Assembly (NCBI RefSeq): GCF_037038585.1
Contig: NC_092520.1
Coordinates: forward strand, 2,261,001-2,325,000
Direction: 5' to 3'
DNA length: 64,000 bases
Source: Patagioenas fasciata
Taxonomy: Eukaryota; Chordata; Aves; Columbiformes; Columbidae
Of the stretch, positions 38,701 to 46,233 are shown piece after piece (positions within the stretch are counted from its first letter, which is position 1; every line of letters starts with the position of its first letter). The notes beneath the pieces are model-generated. The model was given only the letters and a program-made list of their open reading frames with translations, was not told the DNA's origin and searched no databases. Both the position numbers and the translations under genes were made by a program.

Positions 38701-41700
38701 CTCCTCCCAGCTTGGTGTCCCCAGCAAACTTGCTGACAGTCACTCTGTTCCCTCATCCAAGTCACTGATGAATATATTGAATAATCCCGGCCCCAGCACT
38801 GCCCCCTGAGTCTCTGCACTGGATCCAGGCCTCCAACAAGACAGTAGTTGCTTCTGGGGTTCTTAGTCCCTTTTGGTTCACTATTTCATTCATTATTTGA
38901 TTTTCTCAAATCTGACCATAAAGTTTGGGTTTATTTCCATTTTAACCGAGCGATCCAAACGCATCACTTGCAATATATAGACAAGTTCGAACACGACCAA
39001 AAAAGAATACAATGAAAAACAAAAAATAGAAACGAGTCTATTTTCACCTATTTCAACGCAGGAATCAGTGCAAATAAAGCACATTTCAGCCATGGAAAAA
39101 TCAGCTTGCAGCACAGTTGGATATTAAGTTTAAAGCCATTTTAACAGCTCTGCTTCCACTTTGAGAAATAGATTTATAAACATGAGATGCTTAACACGGC
39201 AAATCAATGTTTCTCTGAGTTTAATTATATTTGTTCCCCGTAAAGGCTTGAAATGTAAAGGACTGTTCCAGTATAGCCTTGTATGTTTGTCAGCACCATA
39301 AGCCACACTCCTATTTTTCTGTGTAATTAATCACATTCTCTTGTGGTGGCCTGACTATAGAATCTTGCACTTGTTTGTATCAAACTGCATCCTGCTAAGC
39401 CTAAACTTAGCCAAGCCTAAATTAAGCTTAGGTAGAAATAAATTACATGCACAGAGACGAGATGCAAGCAGAAATGTAGCACATAAGCTGAACAGAGGGG
39501 CAGAGTCATACCTCTAAAAGAAGCCCAAAAAAGGCCAAAACAACAGTTCTGCTGACATGTATGAATTAATTTATCATCTGCAAATGGAGATGAAAGAATC
39601 TTTCCAGTCCACAGGTGTGTGAAAGCCCCTGTTGAAGTTTCACATCCAGTTTAGGGCTGCTGTCCAAAAATCAAATCTAGCTTAGATGAGGACAGCTCTG
39701 AGATCTTTGGGGGAGAGGAAAACGTAAAAAGAACAAAGCATTGAGTTTACAGACTGATCAGGTTCAGAGACAAAGGTCTAGATGACGGTGACACCTAAAA
39801 ACCAACAGCCACCCTGATCTCCTGAGGGCTCCATCAGCAACCAGAGACAAATAACAGAATCACAGAATCATTTTGGTTGGAAAAGCCCCTCAAGATCATT
39901 GAGTCCAACCGTTCCCCCACCCCTGTCCCTGCCCCATGTCCTGAGAACCTCATGTCCGTCTGTCCAACCCTCCAGGGATGGCGACTCCAGCACTGCCCTG
40001 GGCAGCCTGTTCCAATGCCCCACAGCCCTTTGGGGAAGACATTGTTCCCCACATCCAACCTCAACCTCCAGCCCCTTCCCTTTCTCTCAACTCGCTGTAG
40101 CACCTCCAGGGCTTTCTTGGCACGATGGGCCCAAAACAGAGTTTGACCCCTTGCAGTCCTGACATTTGAGCACGTCGACTAAAAACCTAAGCCAAAGCTT
40201 CTGCTGCTCCATCTTCAGACAAGCGCTGGAGCTGTCCTACACACCACCCTACCCACATGAGAAGGACCTTCAATATCTATTTAAAAAGCCAGCTCGCCAC
40301 CCTGCAGATCTCCTTTCCAACTCTCCTTTGTGACAACGGTCACGGAATTTTCTACAGCACAACAGCTTCACCTCACCACTATGTGCACTTTGCTGTCTCC
40401 ATATTCCACTTCTTCTTATCTCCTTTTTATCACGGAATCACAGACTGGTTGGGGTTGCAGGGCCCTCTGGAGATCCCCCAGTCCAACCCACCTGCTCACG
40501 CAGGGTCACATAGCAGATCACACAGGATCCCAGGTGGTTTGAATGTCTCAGAGAAGGAGACTCCACATCCGCTCTGGGCAGCCTGGGCCAGGCTCTGGCA
40601 CCTCCCAGCAAAGAAGTTTCTGCTCATGTTCACATGGAGCCTCCTGTGTTTCAGTCTGTGCCTGTTGCCCCTCACCCTGGCGTTGGGTACCACTGAACAG
40701 AGCCTGCTCCATCCTCTGACACCCACCGTGAGATATTGATCCCATCAATCACATCCCTCTCAGCTTCTCTTCTCCAGCCCAACAGCCCCAGCTCTCTCAG
40801 TGTCTCCTCATCACAAAGATGCTCCAGACCCCTCAGCATCCTTGTGTCCCTCCCTGGACTCTCTCCAGTGATTCCTTGTCCTTCTTAAACTGGGGAGCCC
40901 AGCACTGGACCCAGTTCTGCAGATGAAGCCGTTCTCACGTCAGAACCGCAGCGTCTCACACAACGAGAGCGTCGCCCGTAAAGGGATTTACTCCACGTCA
41001 GAGCAGTAACACAAAAATACAACCGTACCGTGCGACTACAACGCGATTCTGAACAACTCCCCGCTGCTTCGAAAGGGAAGGACGGGGGAATTCTTGATCC
41101 TGAACCGCAACGCTGGATTTCACGTCAGCACTTTCAAAGTATTTCAAAGGGAAAAAATATATATATTTTTATAGTATTATAGAAACAAACTTCCCTTCAT
41201 AATCATTTCCCCAACAGCGTTCAAAACCTCCCCTGAAGATCGGCAAGATAGGAAGCATTATATAAATTACTATATAGGATTGCTACTAACAATCACTGCA
41301 TGAGCGTAAATATTAGCGAACTCCAAAAATACCCCACAGGCATAAAGCACAAAATCCATTTAAAAATCCCTGAAAATGCTCCATTTGTTTACCTGCCATG
41401 AGTAAGCGAAGCAAAAAATATCATGGGGGTTTAGTCAGCACCTCGTTAAGTTAGTACTTTAATAGCCTTTACTTTTGGCTGGTTTTCTAATAAACATTAT
41501 CAAAAGGATGGATTTTCGGCAAAAAACAACACTAATGTGGAAACACGGATCACCCCATTCGCAGGAAATTAATATTTGGCTTTTTATTTAATGTAGAGAC
41601 ACTCGCCTTTGGGAAATACCTGATCGGAGCTGACACTTGTGGCAAGACAAGCTGCAAAATGATTGTCATCCTCTTTAAGGCCACCTGGACACCAATGTTG

Positions 41701-44700
41701 GAAGGTTTTCTATTTATTATTAAAGTGAATTTTTAACTGAACAAGCAATGTCATTAAGCTTTGTCAGCGACCTGTCTACAGTGCACAAACTCACTATAAA
41801 GTCCATTCAAAATAACACAAAACAAGGGATGAAACTCTTAAGTCAAAGAGGAGAAAACAAGAGGAAGAAATAAAACTTCATCTCTTCACCTCAAACTGAA
41901 AAATTGTGCATTCGCAAGATTTTGTATAACAGAAGGGTTTGCTTGGTTAACTCTTGTTCTGAACGGAGCCAGCATCGTTAAATAATACAATTAACATTTA
42001 ACACAGCCTGGTGTGCACCATGGAACCTTCAGCACGCTCCTGTGACATACGAGATGCTCCACACCACAAACGGGTGAACAAGTGGTTTAGTGACTTGCTT
42101 ATAACCCCAAAATTCAACCCAAGGTCAGGAAACAAGAGGCCATGAGTCCCAAATCCCAATTCCAGATAACCAGGCAGAAGTCCTGAGAGAGAGCAACCCC
42201 CTCAGAAATAACTCAAAACTGCTTCTTTCTAATTTGTGTGCCTATTTCTATACTAATAGTACTAATTAATCCGTAAATACAACCTTTTTTAAACATTTCC
42301 ATGAAGCTTAGCTTTAAAATAATTCATATTAAAATACGTATTTGATGGAGATCTGTTGGTATTAGCTCACATAACTACTTCAATTGTATTTTATCTACCT
42401 AAATATAATATAAAGAATAAGACACGAAATAAACATTTTAAAACAACAGTTTAAAATAGAGGAGAAATATTCCTCACCCATCCGCAAATATCTAAACGGT
42501 TTATTTCGGTCACACTGGAGTAGCTGCTTTATTCCTTATTTTTTCTAGTAATCTGATTTTGCACACCAAGGCAAAGGAGATTTCCTGTAGGAATTGCAGG
42601 ATATTTTTATCCTCCAAACAGAGCGCTCGGTACCGTGTAGCGCACACCTGGATCTCGGAGGCTCCTCTGAAGGATCAATCCCTTTGATAAAAGCTCCAAA
42701 AATCGGCGGTGTGGATCGTGACAATCAGCTACGTATGGAAAGTCGCAAAACGAAAACGCGTTTTCTCCAGATTTAATAAAACCTCCGCGTTTCCGCCGTT
42801 CTGCTTAAATCTGCATTTCACACAGGGCTGCCGAACTGTTCCGTTCAGCGTCCTGAGCTCAACATCTCAGCCTGAGCTCTCGTGGTTATTTCCAGCTCCC
42901 TTTGCTTTCTCTCAGCAACCATAACTTCCCCCCCTATAATTCAGCCGTAAGTTAATCTTGTTCTCCTCTTATCTGCTTGGAAAACAAGCTTCTCCCTCAC
43001 ACCTTTAGAGCTGAAAATGCTCAATTCTCCATGAAGCCACCCCATTTTCTCCCTCTGACTCATCACTAGGGAATAAAGCTTTTGCTGAGGTCGTTCCTGT
43101 CCGCTCAGTCCTTTTTAGTCACCATCCACGCAGCAAAACACTGGTCAACCTCCTCTCAGAGTTTCCAACACACGTTCTCGCTCCTGTTTCAAAGATTTGA
43201 CATCCGTACCAGACTATCCCAGATTTTCCGTCATCTGAAGCAGGGATTTAAGTCACCTGGCAGAGCTCACCTATTATACAGCTCCATGTAAGTGTTTGCT
43301 GCTGAGAAATAACATTTTAATATACTTTTCTCCCTCGGCTACGCTTTCATCGGCTTGGAGGTGCCACTTAAATAAATCAAGACGCATTGGATCGTTTCTT
43401 CAAACACAGATGGGAAAAGGACTTGGAGAAAAGGGCTGGAGAATCCCGCACCCAGTCTGGGGGCCTCGGTGGCCTCTCGCATCACGTCACAATTCAGAGA
43501 GACCCACCACATTACCAGTCACCTCCATTGAGCTGCCACCCCCTCACAAAAAATCCCTTCACTCTGAACCCCCCCAGCAAACAGCACCCACTTTTCTCCC
43601 TTTTCACCCTTTCCCACCCTCAAGTTCTCCCTCCCACAGCCCCTCGAACAACCAGCACCCCCACCCCCAAATATCCCAGTCCCTGAGCCCCCCAGCAGCA
43701 AGTAAATCCCAAAGGACACCCCCAGCCCCACTCAGGACAAAGTACCCACACAAGGGTGGCCCCTCTCCTCTCTGCCACCACCTTCCAGCAAAGAGGCCCC
43801 TAACCCCCCCCAAAAATGAGCATCCCCTCCTGACAGACCCCCAACAATGAGTATTCCTCCCCTGCAGGCCCCAAACAATGAGGACCCCTCCTCCAGATCC
43901 CAAATAACAAGCACCTCCTCCCTCCAGACCCCCCAATAACAACCATCCCATCCCTCCATATCCCAAATAATGAGCATCCCTCCCTCTATACCCCAAATAA
44001 CAAGCATCGCCTCCCTCTATACCCCCTAATAATAAGCACCCACTCTTCTCCAGAGCCCAAATAACAAGAAGCTCTCCCTCTATACCCCCAATAAAAAGCA
44101 ACCCCTCTCTCTATACCCCCAAAAATGAACACAGCTCTTCTCCAGACCCCAAATAACAAGCACCTCTCTCTATAGATCCCCAAGAACAAGCGTCACCTCC
44201 TTCTATACCCCCCAATAACAAGCACACCCTTTCTCCAGACCCCAAATAATGAGCATCCCCTTCCTCCACACCTCAAATAGTGTGCACGCCCTCCCTCCAT
44301 ACCCCCAAGAACAAGCACCCTTCCCTCCAAACACCCCAATAACGATCACTCTTGCCTCCACACACCCCAATAATGATCACCCTTGCCTCCATACACCCCA
44401 ATAACGATCACCTCTCCCTCCACACACCCCAATAACGATCACCCTTCCCTCCATACACTCCAATAACGATTCCCTCCCCATCCCCGCCAACGAGACCCCC
44501 ATGCTCACAGCACCGAGCATCCCTCCCCCGCCGCTGTCAGACTCTTTCCAGTCCTGTCCCCCCGTCAGCCCGACCCTCCGGTCCCCTCAGCCGCCCCCGC
44601 CCCTCCTCCACCTACCCCATGCGCATCTTGGAGCCGGACTGGCCGCCGCCACCGGGCAACGGAGGCCGCGGTGGGAGGCGGCCCAGGTGCAGCTGCTTCT

Positions 44701-44713
44701 CCAGGGCCGACAT
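14717..44713 (-). CDS. PPME1: PPME1, protein phosphatase methylesterase 1 (14 exons, complete)
   Basis: Exons in transcript order: 44713-44616, 31508-31415, 30617-30525, 26454-26397, 25874-25823, 23537-23383, 21300-21210, 20810-20745, 19417-19282, 18522-18393, 17821-17777, 16854-16790, 15418-15351, 14735-14717. Together they encode 389 residues (human 386). PPME1 is an alpha/beta-hydrolase that removes the methyl ester from the C-terminal leucine of the PP2A catalytic subunit. Seen: HGGG oxyanion region in exon 3, nucleophile elbow GHSMGGA (S155, exon 6), acid D180 in CMIDVVEG, and base H352 in [11 protein letters not shown] (exon 12). Exon 9 encodes a Glu/Asp-rich loop slightly longer than in human, followed by a basic KRKKEDD. 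The start matches the human MSALEK start; an in-frame ATG 27 codons upstream at 44794 is less likely. The last exon holds only 19 coding nt (C-V-F-P-A-C-stop). Introns are GT-AG except intron 2, which reads as AT-AC. No lesion seen. Confidence 0.96.
14736..16392. other. PPME1 intron 13 and part of intron 12, no other gene
   Basis: Apart from coding exon 15351-15418 the stretch is unique-looking intron. It contains a very AT-rich patch at about 15590-15665 (repeated ATTCAATAT/ATATTAAAC words). No RNA gene or mobile element recognised. Confidence 0.45.
16393..16729 (+). mobile_element. CR1 LINE, 5'-truncated, PPME1 intron 12
   Basis: Carries the conserved words GAGCCTGGCCCAGGCTGCCC and GGGGGATCTCCAGAGGTCCC and ends in a GTGTGATTC terminus. 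Its subfamily differs from the abundant young one but matches the copy at 40430-40945. It lies about 60 bp from exon 12 (16790-16854). Confidence 0.9.
16860..19281. other. PPME1 introns 9-11, no other gene recognised
   Basis: Between exons 12 and 9, apart from the coding exons at 17777-17821 and 18393-18522, the sequence looks unique. No LINE, satellite or RNA gene seen. Confidence 0.45.
19655..20620 (-). mobile_element. CR1 LINE 3' portion, about 0.97 kb, PPME1 intron 8
   Basis: Young-subfamily copy in the sense of PPME1 transcription. The terminus reads CAGAATCCCAGAATGTCAGG on the plus strand. It extends past the TATTGAATAATCCCGGCCCC block to GGGACTCCACT. The encoded RT C-terminus is interrupted. 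It ends about 125 bp from exon 8. Confidence 0.92.
21538..23376. repeat. 21-22-bp minisatellite in PPME1 intron 6, reaching the exon 6 donor
   Basis: About 85 units of the type AAGGGGACAGACACCCCATC or AAGGGCACAGAACCACCATT. A rarer block containing CATCGAAAGGGACAGAAC recurs 303 bp apart (22529 and 22832), showing higher-order duplication. The right end stops at 23376, and the exon 6 donor GTGAGT occupies 23382-23377, so the array begins at about intron position +7. The 380-codon open frame inside is a repeat artefact. Confidence 0.94.
23600..24284. other. PPME1 intron 5 part, nothing recognised
   Basis: Unique-looking AT-rich intron upstream of exon 6. No conserved block seen. Confidence 0.4.
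24285..25110 (+). mobile_element. CR1 LINE 3' portion, about 0.83 kb, PPME1 intron 5
   Basis: Young-subfamily copy on the plus strand. It starts inside the GACCTGGACAGGCTG block and runs through GGTACCTGGGGTGGGTTAG and GGAAAGGCTGAGGGAGCTGG to the terminus CACATTCTGGGATTCTGTGG. It is antisense to PPME1. Confidence 0.92.
26460..27765. other. PPME1 intron 3 part, nothing recognised
   Basis: Unique-looking intron with a T/G-rich low-complexity patch near 27478-27540. No gene or known element seen. Confidence 0.4.
27770..28497 (+). mobile_element. CR1 LINE, 5'-truncated, older subfamily, PPME1 intron 3
   Basis: Encodes recognisable RT C-terminal residues in the plus frames, including [34 protein letters not shown] and [19 protein letters not shown]. 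It ends in CCATTCTGTGATTCTGTG. It clearly differs from the young subfamily, and several frame breaks separate the pieces. Confidence 0.93.
28500..29005. other. PPME1 intron 3 part, nothing recognised
   Basis: Unique-looking AT-rich intron between two CR1 copies. Confidence 0.4.
29006..30295 (-). mobile_element. CR1 LINE, longest copy (about 1.29 kb), PPME1 intron 3
   Basis: The 3' terminus reads CAGAATCCCAGAACATCAGG on the plus strand. The minus strand continues beyond the other copies into the RT core: [21 protein letters not shown] and [21 protein letters not shown] frame break separates this from the region with [11 protein letters not shown] and a GDT version of the FADDTKLG motif. It shows what sequence lies 5' of the truncation point shared by 44952 and 59843. 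Confidence 0.93.
30460..30500. repeat. (TA)n microsatellite, PPME1 intron 3
   Basis: TATATATACG followed by an uninterrupted TA run, about 25 bp inside the intron from the exon 3 donor. Confidence 0.9.
30618..31414 (-). other. PPME1: U12-type AT-AC intron (PPME1 intron 2)
   Basis: On the minus strand exon 2 ends ...GGC AAG GAT at 31415 and the intron opens with ATATCCTTC (31414-31406), an exact match to the U12 AT-AC 5' splice site. The intron closes with ...GTAC at 30618, and exon 3 starts ACT TTT CGA. A branch-site-like GGCCTTAAC (30635-30627; consensus TCCTTAAC) has its adenosine about 11 nt before the acceptor, the expected U12 spacing. No in-frame GT donor fits the conserved protein sequence here (GKD|TFR), so the AT-AC reading is forced by homology. 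Confidence 0.85.
32043..32115. repeat. about 33-bp tandem repeat, left part, split by a CR1
   Basis: Two units of the type GATCTTTAAAACCTGGATTTT followed by ACATTAAGGAGA. The remaining units lie at 32943-33045 on the other side of the CR1. Confidence 0.85.
32117..32950 (-). mobile_element. CR1 LINE 3' portion, about 0.83 kb, PPME1 intron 1
   Basis: Young-subfamily copy. The terminus is at CAGAATCCCAGAATGTCAGG and the 5' truncation lies in the CTGGATGGCAGTACAGC block. It is inserted inside a short tandem array, in the sense of PPME1 transcription. Confidence 0.92.
32943..33045. repeat. about 33-bp tandem repeat, right part
   Basis: Three further units (CTTTAAAAGCTGTATTTT, CTTTAAAAACCTGGATTTTG, CTTTAAAACCTGGATTTT), each mostly followed by ATTAAGGAG. 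Together with 32043-32115 this makes about five units. Confidence 0.85.
33050..35375. other. PPME1 intron 1 part; 35-bp tandem duplication at 34862-34931
   Basis: Mostly unique-looking AT-rich intron. The one clear structure is a two-copy 35-bp direct repeat (ATTTCTATCAGTAAGCGCAG plus 15 bp) at 34862-34896 and 34897-34931, with two mismatches. No gene seen. Confidence 0.6.
35376..35803 (+). mobile_element. CR1 LINE, 5'-truncated, PPME1 intron 1
   Basis: Runs from GAAGGGAACGGAGCTGGTGA through GGGAACAATTTCTTCCCCAA to the terminus CCAAAATGATTCTGTGATTC. It belongs to the same subfamily as 46685-47302 and (inverted) 59245-59685. Confidence 0.92.
35998..36150 (-). mobile_element. CR1 LINE 3' fragment, PPME1 intron 1
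   Basis: Starts TCACAGAATGGTTTGGCTTG and contains GCTCAGAGCCCCGTCCAACC. About 150 bp, relatively diverged. Confidence 0.85.
36160..37860. other. PPME1 intron 1 part, nothing recognised
   Basis: Unique-looking AT-rich intron. No open frame with recognisable motifs, no known element. Confidence 0.4.
37864..38836 (-). mobile_element. CR1 LINE 3' portion, about 0.97 kb, PPME1 intron 1
   Basis: Young-subfamily copy, nearly identical to those at 11606, 29006, 32117 and (inverted) 44952. The terminus reads GGAATCCCAAAATGTCAGGG. Truncated in the GCACTGGATCCAGGCCTCC block. Confidence 0.92.
38840..39850. other. PPME1 intron 1 part, nothing recognised
   Basis: Unique-looking intron between two CR1 copies. 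Confidence 0.4.
39853..40145 (-). mobile_element. CR1 LINE, 5'-truncated, PPME1 intron 1
   Basis: Terminus ATCACAGAATCATTTTGGTT, then GTCCTGAGAACCTCATGTCC and GAAGACATTGTTCCCCACAT. It appears to skip part of the subfamily sequence before the CTTTCTTGGCACGATGGGCC block. Confidence 0.88.
40430..40945 (-). mobile_element. CR1 LINE, about 0.5 kb, PPME1 intron 1
   Basis: Terminus CACGGAATCACAGACTGG. It carries the mirror of the copy at 16393-16729 and extends further 5' to the CCCAGCACTGGACCCAGTTC block. Confidence 0.9.
40950..43435. other. PPME1 intron 1 part, nothing recognised
   Basis: Unique-looking intron. No mobile element, RNA gene or conserved coding block seen. Confidence 0.4.
43790..44495. 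repeat. about 30-33-bp C-rich minisatellite, start of PPME1 intron 1
   Basis: About 22 units of the type CCCCAATAACAAGCATCCCC plus TCCCTCTATAC or CTCCAGAC. The array ends about 120 bp inside the intron from exon 1 of PPME1. A C-rich, less regular stretch precedes it from about 43530. Confidence 0.9.
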
Positions 44714-44847
44714 GACGATGGACAAGGCGCCAACGTACAAGGAGACACCGCGAACCCTCGGCCCGGCCCTGCCGAGCGCCCCGGCAGCCGCCAACCGCCG
44801 CCCCGCCGGAAGCTGCCTCCCCGCACAGCGCCGCCGCGCGGCACCTG

Positions 44848-44951
44848 CGCCGTGATCCCGTGGCCTTCTGGGAAATGTAGTTCATGATCCGCAAGGTGCT
44901 ACGGGGGCGCGGTGCATGCTGGGAGTTGTAGTCCCGGAAGTGCGGCTCTGC
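44848..44951 (-). promoter_or_regulatory. PPME1: promoter module A, next to PPME1 (ZNF143/THAP11-like and ETS motifs)
   Basis: On the minus strand there are two ACTACA-type elements: ACTACAACTCCCAGCATGC (44932-44914) and CTACATTTCCCAGAAGG (44880-44864). Both resemble the ZNF143/THAP11 motif common at vertebrate bidirectional promoters. The plus strand has CCCGGAAGTG (44933-44942), an ETS/GABPA-like site. The module lies about 150 bp upstream of the PPME1 start codon. A diverged copy is at 46062-46165. Confidence 0.75.
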
Positions 44952-46052
44952 TTTGACAGTGTCCCACAGCAGCTTCGCTGCTGAACTGAGGGAGTGCGGT
45001 CTGGATGAGCGGGTAGTGAGGTGGACTGGGAACTGGCTGAAGGGAAGAAGCCAGAGAGTCGTGGGCAATGGGGCAGAGTCCAGTTGAGGCCTGGATCCAG
45101 TGCAGAGCCTCAGGGGGCAGTGCTGGGGCCGGGATTATTCAATATATTCATCAATGACTTGGATGAGGGAACAGAGTGACTGTCAGCAAGTTTGCTGGGG
45201 ACACCAAGCTGGGAGGAGTGGCTGACACGCCAGAGGCTGTGCTGCCATCAGAGACCTGGACAGGCTGGAGAGTTGGGCGGGGAGAAATGGAATGAACTAG
45301 AACAAGGGCAAGTGTAGAGTCTTGGATCTGGGCAGGAACAACCCCAGGTTCCAGTGTAAGTTGGGGAAGGAGCTGTTGGAGAGCAGTGCAGGGGAAAGGG
45401 AGCTGGGGGTCCTGGGGCCAGCAGGGTGAGCATGAGCCAGCACTGGGCCCTTGTGGCCAGGAAGGCCAATGGTACCTGGGGTGGGTTAGAAGGGGGTGGT
45501 CAGTAGGTCAGAGAGGTTCTCCTGCCCCTCTGCTCTGCCCTGGGGAGACCACCCCTGGAATATTGTGTCCAGTTGTGGCCCCTCAGTTCCAGAAGGACAG
45601 GGAACTGCTGCAGAGAGTCCAGCGCAGCCACCAAGATGCTGAAGGGAGTGGAGCATCTCCCGGGTGAGGAAAGGCTGAGGGAGCTGGGGCTCTGGAGCTG
45701 GAGAAGAGGAGACTGAGGGGTGACTCATTCATGTTTACAGATATATAAAGGGTGAGTGACAGGAGGATGGAACCAGGCTCTTCTCGGTGACAACCAATAA
45801 TAGGACAAGGGGCAATGGGTTCAAACTGGAACACAGGAGTTTCCACTTAAATTTGAGAAGAAACTTGTTCCTGGTGAGGGTGGCAGAGCCTGGCCCAGGC
45901 TGCCCAGGGAGGTTGTGGAGTCTCCTTCTTTGCAGACATTCAAACCCACCTGGACACCTTCCTGTGGAACCTCAGCTGGGTGTTCCTGCTCCATGGGGGG
46001 ATTGCACTGGATGAGCTTTCCAGGTCCCTTCAACCCCTGATATTCTGGGATC
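44952..46052 (+). mobile_element. CR1 LINE, about 1.1 kb, inserted in the PPME1/C2CD3 divergent promoter
   Basis: Young-subfamily copy running from TTTGACAGTGTCCCACAGC to CCCCTGATATTCTGGGATCC. Its body is nearly identical to the copy at 59843-60953, and both are truncated at almost the same base. It lies exactly between two diverged copies of a promoter module. Its direction is that of C2CD3. Confidence 0.93.
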
Positions 46053-46061
46053 CTTGGGGGC

Positions 46062-46165
46062 GCGTCCCGCTCCCGCAGCCTTCTGGGAAATGTAGTCCGC
46101 GCCGCAGCAAGGTGCTGTGGGGCCGCGGTGCATGATGGGAGTTGTAGTCCCGGAAGCGCCGCTCC
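46062..46165 (+). promoter_or_regulatory. C2CD3: promoter module B, next to C2CD3
   Basis: Copy of module A: CCTTCTGGGAAATGTAGTCC at 46079, GCATGATGGGAGTTGTAGT at 46130-46148 and CCCGGAAGCG right after. By eye about 85-90% of some 88 positions match module A, with the order of all three motifs kept. It lies about 70 bp upstream of the C2CD3 start codon. The word GCGTCCCGCTCCCGC also occurs twice around it (about 46061 and 46181). Confidence 0.75.
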
Positions 46166-46233
46166 GCGTCCTCTGAGGGAGCGTCCCGCTCCCGCCCAAG
46201 CGGCGGTTGCCGGGCGGCGCGGCCTGAGGCGGG

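Noticed and set aside
43296-43850. 184-codon plus-strand frame
   Set aside because: Proline/serine-rich reading of C-rich low-complexity sequence in PPME1 intron 1.
44714-44794. Upstream in-frame ATG extending PPME1 by 27 codons
   Set aside because: The human protein begins MSALEK, matched by the ATG at 44713. The extension is G/A/R-rich and looks like 5' UTR.
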